A DNA stretch of 64,000 nt from DATJBF01 sp035516795 (GTDB lineage: Bacteria; Verrucomicrobiota; Verrucomicrobiia; Palsa-1439): contig DATIZX010000055.1 of the NCBI GenBank assembly GCA_035516795.1, positions 1-64,000 on the forward strand, written 5' to 3'. Positions 25,421 to 33,673 of the stretch are shown piece after piece; position 1 is the first letter of the stretch, and the number at the start of each line of letters is the position of its first letter. The notes under the pieces are model-generated. The model saw only the letters and a program-made list of their open reading frames with translations. It did no database searches and had not been told where the DNA came from. The translations under genes were made by a program, and so were the position numbers.

Positions 25421-27243
25421 ACTTTTCTCCCGAATTTCTTCTCCAGTTCCGCGTACGAAATCTGGATCATCGTCGGGCGTCCGTGCGGACAGGTGTAAGG
25501 CAGGTCGCATTGGTGGAGCTGCTGGAGCAGCGCGCGCAGTTCCTCGCCGCGCAGGGGATCGTGCGCCTTGACCGCGTGACGGCAGACCGTTGTGGCGATC
25601 TTATCCTCACCGAGTCGACGCGCGTGAATTTGCTCACCGGTTTGCCGTAACTCATCGACGATGTCACGAAATGTTTGCGCGAGATTGGCCGTCGGAAAAT
25701 ACGGGGGCAAAGCATCAATAAGAAACGTTCGTTCGCCGAACTCGTTCACGCCGATGCCAAGCTTCTGGAGCACTTTCTCATTTGCCTGCAGGAACGCGGC
25801 GTCACGCGCATCGAGTTCGAGCGTCAAAGGGAGCAACAGCTTCTGCGAGGGTGCCGAATCGGTTTCGAGTTCCTTGAGCATCTTTTCGAACAGGACGCGT
25901 TCGTGGGCAGCATGTTGATCCATCAAGACCAAGCCTTCCGGAGATTCCAGCAGCACGTAGAGTTGCCCGATTACACCGACCACGCGCCAACCACCCTCAG
26001 CGGCGGGGACTTCGGCCGGAGTTTCAACCGGCGGCTCGAAATCCGACTGGATATAGTTTCGGCTGCCTCCAGCCAATTCCTCCGGTGCGGCTACTTCGCC
26101 AGGGACCGCTGCAGTTGCTGCTGGTCCGCTGGAAACAGCGGACCCTACAACTGCTCCGCCGGGGACGGCAGATACTACATCGATTCGCACTGGTCGCACT
26201 TCGCCTTTCGGTTCGAGCGCGGTGCGCACGGCGTCGATCACGGCCTGTCGCACGGCGAATTCGTCGCGGAAACGCACTTCACGTTTGGCAGGATGAATGT
26301 TTACGTCCACCAATTCCGGATCGATATCGATAAACAGGAATGTGACCGGGAATTTTCCTTTCATCAGTGCGGTGTGATACCCCTCAAGCAGAGCGTAGTT
26401 GATGCCCTTACTTTCGACCGGACGGCGGTTGACGAACAAATGCTGTTGGCTGCGATCGGACCGGCTCACACCCGGTCTGCCGATGAAGCCAGAAACCTGA
26501 ATGGCAGATGCGACTTTCGGCGACGTGCTGGTCGCCCCGACTCTCGCCTCGAGGCTCCCACAAGACAAGCCTACCGGCACCAATTGTTCCACCAGTTGTG
26601 CACCGTTGAGTTCGCGCAGTCGATCGGGCAATTCTTTCGTCGGCGCGAGATTGAAGGTTTCGCGGCCATCAATGACGAGCTTGAACGCCACGTTGGGATG
26701 TGCCAGCGCGCACAAGGTCACGATGTGCTCGATGTGCGCGGTTTCCGTGGGCAACGAGCGCAGAAACTTACGGCGGGCCGGCAGGTTGAAGAACAAATTG
26801 CGTACTTCGACGACGGTACCCTCCGCCGCGCCGACGTCGATCACCGAAAGAATCTTACCGCCTGCAATTTCGATTTGTGTGCCGTTGAGCGTCCCGCGTT
26901 CCCGGCTGCTGAGCGTGAACCGGGACACCGCGGCGACGCTGGGAATGGCTTCGCCGCGAAAACCGAGCGAGGTGATGCTGTGCAGGTCCTCCGCTTTGGA
27001 AATCTTGCTGGTCGCGTGCCGTTCCAGCGCCAACAGCGCGTCGTCGCGTCCCATGCCGCACCCGTCATCAGAGACGTTGATGAGGGAGCGTCCTCCATTC
27101 TTGATCGTGACACTGATACGCCCTGCGCCTGCGTCCAGCGAGTTTTCAACCAGTTCTTTAACCACCGATGCCGGACGCTCGACGACCTCGCCGGCCGCGA
27201 TTTGGTTGGCCACCTGTTCGGGTAGTAGTCGAATCCGGTTCAC
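25417..27243 (-). CDS. mutL: DNA mismatch repair protein MutL
   Basis: 608 residues. GHKL ATPase: ELVENSLDAGAGRI, DDGCGM, RHATSKI, LGFRGEAIPS. The C-terminal dimerisation domain has DQHAAHERVLFE, fitting the DQHA(X2)E(X4)E metal site of the latent endonuclease, plus TVCRHAVKAHD and CPHGRPT, so it is probably a nicking MutL that works without MutH. The linker contains a REP palindrome at codons 366-374. The zinc-ribbon gene overlaps its stop. Confidence 0.96.
   Translation of the reverse strand: MNRIRLLPEQVANQIAAGEVVERPASVVKELVENSLDAGAGRISVTIKNGGRSLINVSDDGCGMGRDDALLALERHATSKISKAEDLHSITSLGFRGEAIPSVAAVSRFTLSSRERGTLNGTQIEIAGGKILSVIDVGAAEGTVVEVRNLFFNLPARRKFLRSLPTETAHIEHIVTLCALAHPNVAFKLVIDGRETFNLAPTKELPDRLRELNGAQLVEQLVPVGLSCGSLEARVGATSTSPKVASAIQVSGFIGRPGVSRSDRSQQHLFVNRRPVESKGINYALLEGYHTALMKGKFPVTFLFIDIDPELVDVNIHPAKREVRFRDEFAVRQAVIDAVRTALEPKGEVRPVRIDVVSAVPGGAVVGSAVSSGPAATAAVPGEVAAPEELAGGSRNYIQSDFEPPVETPAEVPAAEGGWRVVGVIGQLYVLLESPEGLVLMDQHAAHERVLFEKMLKELETDSAPSQKLLLPLTLELDARDAAFLQANEKVLQKLGIGVNEFGERTFLIDALPPYFPTANLAQTFRDIVDELRQTGEQIHARRLGEDKIATTVCRHAVKAHDPLRGEELRALLQQLHQCDLPYTCPHGRPTMIQISYAELEKKFGRKV
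26123..26148 (-). repeat. GTAG-headed REP inside mutL
   Basis: On the minus strand: GTAG (26148-26145) then a perfect 9-bp stem GGTCCGCTG, loop TTTC, CAGCGGACC (26144-26123). It encodes VVGSAVSSG in the MutL linker and keeps the frame open. Same architecture as the REPs flanking the RAYT. Confidence 0.75.
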
Positions 27244-27298
27244 GGCGTGCAGTGTAGCGCCGCAGGATTTTCTTTTCCAAGGCTAAACCAAACCGTGA

Positions 27299-27345
27299 CG
27301 CAGCATCGCTTGACCCTCGTTCTGGCGGAGGGTAAGATTGCTGCG
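27299..27345. repeat. Long interrupted hairpin upstream of tRNA-His
   Basis: CGCAGCA pairs TGCTGCG (outer, 7 bp) and ACCCTC pairs GAGGGT (inner, 6 bp), with loop GTTCTGGCG. The loop is similar to that of the 23975-23996 stem. It sits 12 bp before tRNA-His, between divergent mutL and the tRNA. No T-run. Confidence 0.5.
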
Positions 27346-27357
27346 CCGATTCGGGAT

Positions 27358-27433
27358 GGTGGCTGTAGCTCAGCCTGGTTAGAGCCCCAGATTGTGGATC
27401 TGGTTGTCGCGGGTTCGAATCCCGTCAGCCACC
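27358..27433 (+). tRNA. tRNA-His (GTG anticodon)
   Basis: Cloverleaf: acceptor stem GTGGCTG / CAGCCAC, anticodon stem CCAGA / TCTGG, anticodon GTG at 27394-27396, T-loop GGGTTCGAATCCC. An extra 5' G (27358) opposes C73, the histidine identity feature. CCA is encoded at 27434-27436. Confidence 0.97.
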
Positions 27434-27598
27434 CCATCCTTCACTCGAACTTGGGCTTCTTGATACAAACCATTAAAAGCACAATCACTTGCAACGGTTC
27501 TAACACCCTCTTTATCTTTAAAAGTAAATCCCCTTGGACTCAAAACCGCGAGCAGACGTTTCTTCGGTTCAACTGATAACTGAGAATAGAACGACTTC

Positions 27599-27623
27599 GC
27601 GTCACTCGTTCAGTGACGCTTTT
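27599..27623 (+). terminator. Intrinsic terminator after tRNA-His
   Basis: 8-bp stem GCGTCACT / AGTGACGC, loop CGTTC, then TTTT. About 165 bp after the tRNA on the same strand. Confidence 0.6.
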
Positions 27624-27674
27624 GCAGCCACAGACTGGTTGCGAAGTCTTGCATGGCGAACCACCTTTTCCATC

Positions 27675-30068
27675 CTAATCGCGGTGCAGTTTGGACCACG
27701 GTGCAGCAAAGGCAGCGACACCGGTTAGGAAAAGGCTGAGAACCGAAACAACGATTCCAAGTCTGAGGACCGGCGGCGAGAAATGGACGACGATTCGACC
27801 GCTACCCGGTTCAGGAATGACCAGACCCTGAAATGCGCCGAAGACCTCCACAATCTTCAGGCGTCCATCGTTCGCCACCCACCCGGGATAAAATGACTGA
27901 GAGACGAAGATGATGCCCGGCTGACTAACCTTGTATTTGAGGGAATAGGTTTCGGGACGCGCGGTCTTGAACTGAACTACATCCGCCGCAATGGGCCTTT
28001 GCCGGAACTGTGCCTGCTGGCGCAGCGTCTCAGTGCCCACCGGTTTTACGACAGCGATTTCGTTGTTCCAATCAATCGTGCACCGTTCCAGTTCGCCGAG
28101 AAGGGTCGTGCGGGAATCCGATTGATGAATCCGGGAGAAAAACTTCGCGCGGGGGAGAGAGTTGGTGATGATGTCGACCCACGAATTACCTTGGGAGTCG
28201 AATTCAGTGGCCAGCGCAACGTTTTGGATGCCCAGTTTGGCTGCGCGGTTGGTGATGTTTTGGAATCTGGCAACGGAGTCCAGATAAAAACTCGTGTAGC
28301 CTTCCGGAACTTCCAAAAAATCGTGGAAATAAGCGAGGTTTCGCGGGCAGGTCAGTTCTTCTCGGACTTTGTCTCGAATGATTTGCGCGAAACGAAAGGG
28401 GTGGTACTGCCGGTGATAATCTTGAATGAAAGAGAGCAGTTCACTGCTTTGCGGATAAAACACATCGGGATTCTCTGCGCCGCATTGAAAATCCGCATAT
28501 GAATGGTAAAAATCGACGAACAAAACCAACGGGATAGCCCAGAGACAAAACGTTTGGCCCCAGCTTCTTCGCACGTGCGTAGTCCCGTGGACGGCCAACG
28601 CGCAGAGTGCGCCTGCGGCGAGCGCGAACAACGATTCGTGCAGCGCCCAGCTCAATTTATCGGCATCACTGAGGCCAACTCCAAAGTGTTTCCCCCAGGA
28701 GAATAATACGAGACAAAGGCAGGCACACACTGCTGCCGGTAACCACGCCGGCCAGAATCGGGAGACTGCAGCAGGATACTTCAAAAACTCAATGGCTTGC
28801 GCGCAGAGGACCGCGGCCGCAAAGGTGGCAACACAAGACATCTTCGCCGGTCCACGGAACAGGGAGGCGCCGGGGAGGCTGTAATACAGGGCTTGGAACA
28901 AGCCGCCATATCGTCCCAACATAAACCAGACGCTGGCGAGCCATACGACGAGAAAAAATCCGACGGCGGCTTTCTTTTCGAGACATCTCCAATTAAAGAG
29001 CAGCAGAAAAATTGAGATCCAAAACAGTTGACCGGCGTAAGCGCCGAATTCCCAATACTGCCAATAGCCGGTCTGGGCTCGATAGGTCCCGGTTTGCATG
29101 ACCGTCGGGCTGCGACGATCGTAGCCCCAGAAGGCACGCGGCGAGCCACCATCCAGGGACTCTCCGAAAAATCTCGGCACCAAGAGGGTTAAGAGCTGAT
29201 CGCGGGGCAACGATGTGTCCGCAACTGTGACAAATGGCTGTCGTGAACGGCCTGTGTGCGACCAGTTTTGTATGGCCGGCAACACCATCACGGCGCCCAA
29301 ACCAACAACCAGCAGGAACGTTGCAATCAGTCGCGGAATTTCCACTGTGGCAACCTGCCATATCGTTGCCCGCCAGTTCGCAGCAACTTTCCGCCGCGAG
29401 CACCAACTGCGGTACAACCAATAAGCGGCAACCAGGTACCAGCAATAAACGGTGGTTTGCTGATGACCTGCCAATAGCGACATCAGCGCGGCGCCGACGA
29501 AGCCCAGCCATGCCCAGCGCCCCCCACGCTCGGTCAATCTGTGCACACACATTAATTGCAGCGGAAGCCACACGTACACCTGAATCATCACGAAGTTAAC
29601 AACCCTCAAGGAAGGGAAGCCGGAAAGACTGAAAACGAGCGCACCAGTCAATCCGGCAATGGGGCTGAGCTTGAGCTGTTTCAGAAACAAGTACATCAGG
29701 ACGCCGCCCAAAGCGTAATGCAGGATAATGTATCTCTGATAAACCAAGAACGGCAAACGCCCATTGTGCACGAACGGAACCAAGAGCCATTGGAGCGGAT
29801 AGAACACCGACATCTGTGGATCAGAATAAAAGGGCATCCCGTCGTGTACCCCTGGAAACCACAACGGAAACCGGCCGGCATGGATCGCCCGGGCGAAGTA
29901 GTTGATCCCGGGATAAAACTCCGTCAGTGTGTCCTCCCATATGAAGTGTGTCCCCATGAGGAAATCCCGATAGAAGAATGCCACGAACCCCATCAAAACG
30001 GCGATGGCGATAACGTCAGGAATGGCTGGCGCAGGTTTTTCTTTCCCCAATAGCAGAGCCTTGCGCAT
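27675..30068 (-). CDS. YfhO-family membrane protein (paralog 2)
   Basis: 797 residues, about a dozen membrane helices, then a soluble C-terminal domain and a final helix. The first large outer loop carries DTLTEFYPGINYFARAI, then RFPLWFPGVHDGMPFYSDPQ, a conserved block of the YfhO family (a GT-C-like family linked to cell-surface glycosylation). The substrate is unknown. It shares the same block and layout with the next-upstream gene (30081-32540) and starts 12 bp after it, so the pair is a tandem duplication in one operon with lptF/G. Confidence 0.82.
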   Translation of the reverse strand: MRKALLLGKEKPAPAIPDVIAIAVLMGFVAFFYRDFLMGTHFIWEDTLTEFYPGINYFARAIHAGRFPLWFPGVHDGMPFYSDPQMSVFYPLQWLLVPFVHNGRLPFLVYQRYIILHYALGGVLMYLFLKQLKLSPIAGLTGALVFSLSGFPSLRVVNFVMIQVYVWLPLQLMCVHRLTERGGRWAWLGFVGAALMSLLAGHQQTTVYCWYLVAAYWLYRSWCSRRKVAANWRATIWQVATVEIPRLIATFLLVVGLGAVMVLPAIQNWSHTGRSRQPFVTVADTSLPRDQLLTLLVPRFFGESLDGGSPRAFWGYDRRSPTVMQTGTYRAQTGYWQYWEFGAYAGQLFWISIFLLLFNWRCLEKKAAVGFFLVVWLASVWFMLGRYGGLFQALYYSLPGASLFRGPAKMSCVATFAAAVLCAQAIEFLKYPAAVSRFWPAWLPAAVCACLCLVLFSWGKHFGVGLSDADKLSWALHESLFALAAGALCALAVHGTTHVRRSWGQTFCLWAIPLVLFVDFYHSYADFQCGAENPDVFYPQSSELLSFIQDYHRQYHPFRFAQIIRDKVREELTCPRNLAYFHDFLEVPEGYTSFYLDSVARFQNITNRAAKLGIQNVALATEFDSQGNSWVDIITNSLPRAKFFSRIHQSDSRTTLLGELERCTIDWNNEIAVVKPVGTETLRQQAQFRQRPIAADVVQFKTARPETYSLKYKVSQPGIIFVSQSFYPGWVANDGRLKIVEVFGAFQGLVIPEPGSGRIVVHFSPPVLRLGIVVSVLSLFLTGVAAFAAPWSKLHRD

Positions 30069-30080
30069 GCTTTAAAGCGG

Positions 30081-32540
30081 TTAGCCGCCCGAGAGGTCAG
30101 CGCTCGATCGATTCGGGGTGCTGGTTTCGGTTCGCCCTATCTGCATGCCCATCAATGCGCGCGCCGGTTGGAACGCGAGTAAGATCACGACTATCATGCT
30201 GAAGAGCGTAATTGCGATTCCCCATTTGAGCACCTGCGGCGAGAAACGCAAATGGATTTGGCCGGTTCCCGCTTGGGGAATGACAATGCCTTGGAATGCG
30301 CCAAAAGTCTCGATCAGTTGGTGGTGAGGACTTACCCCCCAACCCGGGTAAAATGTTTGCGAAATGAAGATGACCCCGGGCCGACTCACATTGTAGGTAA
30401 TCAGATTGCTCTCGGGCGTGAGGCTCTCAAATTGGATCGAATCGTTGGTGCTCGCTTGTTGGCCATGCTCGTCCTCGTTCCCAACATCGAAACCGGGCAT
30501 CTCGCAAACGGCTACTTCGTTTCGCCAGTCAAATTCGTCTTGAGCCAGCGCGTGTCGCAATTCATCTGGTGAATCGAAGTAACGGACTCGCGAAAAGAAC
30601 CTGGCACGCGGGAATGAATTGGTCCGCGTGCCCAGCCAGTCCCTGCCCTGGGCATCTCGTTCCATGGTCACGCGGATATTTTGGATGGCAATCTTGGCTT
30701 CCTCATTGGTAATCCCTTGAAACTGGGCGACCGAATCCACGTAAAAACCGGTATAGCCTTCGGGAACTTCCAAGAAGTCATGGAAATACGGAAGATTTCG
30801 AAACGTTGCGATTTCCTCCCCAATTTTGCCGCGGATGATTTGTCCGAAGCGAAAGGGGCCGCGTTTTTCGCGATACTCCTTCAAGAGTACCAGCAGGCGG
30901 TTGCTCTTTGGATAATACTCGTCCGGACTCACGCGGCCAGAATGGAAACTCCCATACGCGTGCTGGAAATCGACGAACGAAATCACGATCGCGGCACCCA
31001 GGCAAGTGACCTGCATCCGGCTCCGCTCGATCCAGGCTGTGCCGGTCATCGTCAGGGCGCAAATGATAATCACGCCCAACGCATACAGGGTTTCGTGCCG
31101 CGCCCAAAGGAGCCTCTTGGTGTCATGCAATCCTACAGCCAGATGTTCCCCGCCGACGAACAACGCCAAGACCAGGCACCCATACGCTGCTGCCGGCAGA
31201 AACAGAGGCCAGGTTCGTAACCGCGTCCCGCGTCGTTGTAAGAGCAAATTGATCGCGTAAGCAGTCAACATCCCCGCAGCCAGTGCAGCCACAGAAGTCA
31301 TTCTCGCCGCCCCGCGAAACAGGGCTGCGCCGGGCACGAGATAATAGGCGAGATTGAACAAACCGCCGTATCTTCCAAGCGCGAACCACATGGCGCCAAA
31401 CCAGGCAACCGTGAAAAACCCGACGGTCCCTTTGTCCGTGACTCGCTTCCAATTAAATAGGATGAGGAGCAATGCCAACCAGAAGATTTGTCCGACATAG
31501 GCCCCGAACTCCCAGTACTGCCAGTAACCCGGCCCGGCATTTACCGGGTGGAGACGCCGGACATTGGGGCTCTGGGGATCGAATCCCCAAAAGGTCACGG
31601 GCGGTGTTACGTCAGCCGTAGTTGTAGTGCCGAAGAAGTTGGGCACAAAGAGAGTGAGCAATTCATGGTACGGCAATGACGGGTCAGCGATTTCCTGGAA
31701 GGGCAGCTTCGGACGCCCGGAAAGCCACCAGTTTTGTATCGTGGGGAGTACCATGATCGCCGCGATACCGAAAACCAATGCGTACGCGGCGAGCTGTCGT
31801 GGAAGCTCGACATGGGCCAACCGGCACAGAGCCACTTTCCATGACCGATCGTCCTTGTGGTGATGCCGCAGGGAGAGATACAGCCAATACGCGATGACCA
31901 GATACCACCCATAAAGCGTCGTTTGCGGAAATCCTGCAACGAGCGACATCAGCATGGCACTTAACAACCCCAGCCACGCCCACCGGCTGCCGGAACTTGT
32001 GAGACGATGGACAAGAAGAAGTTGCAGCGGGAGCCAGGCGTACACCTGAATTTTCACGAAACTCACGACCATTAGCGACGCGAAACCTGAAAAGCAGAAG
32101 ACAAGCGCGCCGCCCAGGGCCGCCATCGGATCGAGCTTGAGCTGCTTGAGAAACGCATACATACACAGGCCCGCAAATAGGTAGTGCAAAACGATGTATC
32201 TCTGGTAGACCAGGAACGGCAACCGTCCATTCTGCACGAAGGGAATCAACAGCCATTGCGGCGGATAGTAGACGGCCATTTCCGGGTCCGAATAGAATGG
32301 CATCCCATCATGAACCCCCGGAATCCAGAGGGGAAACCGGCTCGCCTTGATCGATTTGGCGAAGTAGTTTACGCCCGGGTAAAACTCCGTCATGGTGTCA
32401 TCCCAAATGAAACCGCGGCCCGTGAGAAAATCCCAATAGAAGAACGTCAGGAATAATGCCAGGACCGCTACCGCCAGGACATCAGGAGCGATTCGTCTGA
32501 GACGCTGTTGATCGAATGTCGGAGTCTCTTCCATCGACAA
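30081..32540 (-). CDS. YfhO-family membrane protein (paralog 1)
   Basis: 819 residues with the same architecture as its downstream neighbour: DTMTEFYPGVNYFAKSI, RFPLWIPGVHDGMPFYSDPE, about a dozen helices, a DFLEVPEGYTGFYVDSVAQF block in the C-terminal domain, then a late helix. Probable GT-C-like enzyme acting on lipid-linked sugar or lipoteichoic-acid-like substrate (family knowledge, substrate unproven). It starts 15 bp after the lptF/G stop; likely one operon. Confidence 0.82.
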   Translation of the reverse strand: MSMEETPTFDQQRLRRIAPDVLAVAVLALFLTFFYWDFLTGRGFIWDDTMTEFYPGVNYFAKSIKASRFPLWIPGVHDGMPFYSDPEMAVYYPPQWLLIPFVQNGRLPFLVYQRYIVLHYLFAGLCMYAFLKQLKLDPMAALGGALVFCFSGFASLMVVSFVKIQVYAWLPLQLLLVHRLTSSGSRWAWLGLLSAMLMSLVAGFPQTTLYGWYLVIAYWLYLSLRHHHKDDRSWKVALCRLAHVELPRQLAAYALVFGIAAIMVLPTIQNWWLSGRPKLPFQEIADPSLPYHELLTLFVPNFFGTTTTADVTPPVTFWGFDPQSPNVRRLHPVNAGPGYWQYWEFGAYVGQIFWLALLLILFNWKRVTDKGTVGFFTVAWFGAMWFALGRYGGLFNLAYYLVPGAALFRGAARMTSVAALAAGMLTAYAINLLLQRRGTRLRTWPLFLPAAAYGCLVLALFVGGEHLAVGLHDTKRLLWARHETLYALGVIIICALTMTGTAWIERSRMQVTCLGAAIVISFVDFQHAYGSFHSGRVSPDEYYPKSNRLLVLLKEYREKRGPFRFGQIIRGKIGEEIATFRNLPYFHDFLEVPEGYTGFYVDSVAQFQGITNEEAKIAIQNIRVTMERDAQGRDWLGTRTNSFPRARFFSRVRYFDSPDELRHALAQDEFDWRNEVAVCEMPGFDVGNEDEHGQQASTNDSIQFESLTPESNLITYNVSRPGVIFISQTFYPGWGVSPHHQLIETFGAFQGIVIPQAGTGQIHLRFSPQVLKWGIAITLFSMIVVILLAFQPARALMGMQIGRTETSTPNRSSADLSGG

Positions 32541-32555
32541 GGCTTGCGAACGATT

Positions 32556-33668
32556 TCAAACGCGTGCGACACGCCAGAGCAGCCACAGACCCAGCAATTC
32601 GAAAAGCAAATCTGGTGACCAGAGAATCGCTTCCGGGTACAGGTAGGGACGACTCTTGAGCGTAGCGGCCACAACGGTAACAAAATAAAACAAGAGCGCC
32701 AACCCGAGGCTAATCGCGATGCCGACGGAAGTTTCGCGCCGGCTCGTCTTCAGACCGAGAGGGATGCCAATCAGGGTGAACGCCAGACAAGCGACAGCTC
32801 CGGCCACCCGTTGGTGAGCTTCCATCAAGGCGGCTGCCGGATAAATGCCCCGTTCGCGCAAGCCGCGAATCTCTTCGCACAATTCGGAAAATAGCAGATC
32901 GCCGAGTTGGCGCGAGGCGTGCGCCTGTCGCAAGGCGCTGCTCAGGTCCAACTCGATCGGATACCGCCGGGCGGTGGTGCCCGGCCTGATCTTGCTAATA
33001 TTGGTCGGGTCTTTGGGATCGCGGAGGTCGCTGCGCACGTTGTACAGATCGAGCAACAATTTGTGCTCGGCCGGCCGGGTGGTCACGATCCCCTTTTCCG
33101 CCCGCAGACTCTGCTCGACGTTGTTGTGTTCATCGAGCTTGTACAGCATGACGTCTTCAATCACGTTTCCCTTTTTTCGGCCCACGTAAATCACATAACC
33201 GGGAAAATCTTTGATGTAGGTTCCTTCTTTGATCAATGACATGGGCCGCTCGGAGCCGAGCCGCACGAACATGGTCTTGAATTGAAAACGGGACCAAGGG
33301 GCGACCGTGGCATTGATGAACAGACACACGAGGCTTACGATTGTGGCCAGGAGAATGATGGGGGCGACGATTTGTCCGAGGCTTACGCCACTGGCGCGCA
33401 GCGCCGTAATCTCGTTGTCGGCGCTCATTCGTCCGAATACCAGCAACGCGGTCGCCAGCATCGCCATCGGCAGTGAAAAGCTCAGCACGTTGGGCAACAC
33501 CAGCAGGATAAACATGCCCACCACATCCAGGCCCACATCGCCGTTCACCAGCAGATCACTGAGTTGTCTCAAGATTCGCGCCAGCAAGAGCACGAAGGTG
33601 AACACGCCGATCGTAAAAAACAACGTGATGACCGCCTGGCGTGTGATATACTTCGGTAGAATTCTCAT
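32556..33668 (-). CDS. LptF/LptG-family permease (YjgP/YjgQ)
   Basis: 370 residues. N-terminal helices (RQAVITLFFTIGVFTFVLLL, LLVLPNVLSFSLPMAMLATA), a periplasmic beta-rich domain (about 135-260), then three C-terminal helices. This is the transmembrane half of the LPS exporter that pairs with LptB. One copy is here; the partner LptF or LptG and LptB must be elsewhere. First gene of the minus-strand operon with the two YfhO genes. ATG 33668 is only 5 bp from the divergent addB-like start. Confidence 0.85.
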   Translation of the reverse strand: MRILPKYITRQAVITLFFTIGVFTFVLLLARILRQLSDLLVNGDVGLDVVGMFILLVLPNVLSFSLPMAMLATALLVFGRMSADNEITALRASGVSLGQIVAPIILLATIVSLVCLFINATVAPWSRFQFKTMFVRLGSERPMSLIKEGTYIKDFPGYVIYVGRKKGNVIEDVMLYKLDEHNNVEQSLRAEKGIVTTRPAEHKLLLDLYNVRSDLRDPKDPTNISKIRPGTTARRYPIELDLSSALRQAHASRQLGDLLFSELCEEIRGLRERGIYPAAALMEAHQRVAGAVACLAFTLIGIPLGLKTSRRETSVGIAISLGLALLFYFVTVVAATLKSRPYLYPEAILWSPDLLFELLGLWLLWRVARV

Positions 33669-33673
33669 TCGCT

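Noticed and set aside
25675..27225. Long plus-strand open frame (516 codons) opposite mutL
   Set aside because: Full antisense of a confident mutL; composition-driven and without any recognisable domain.
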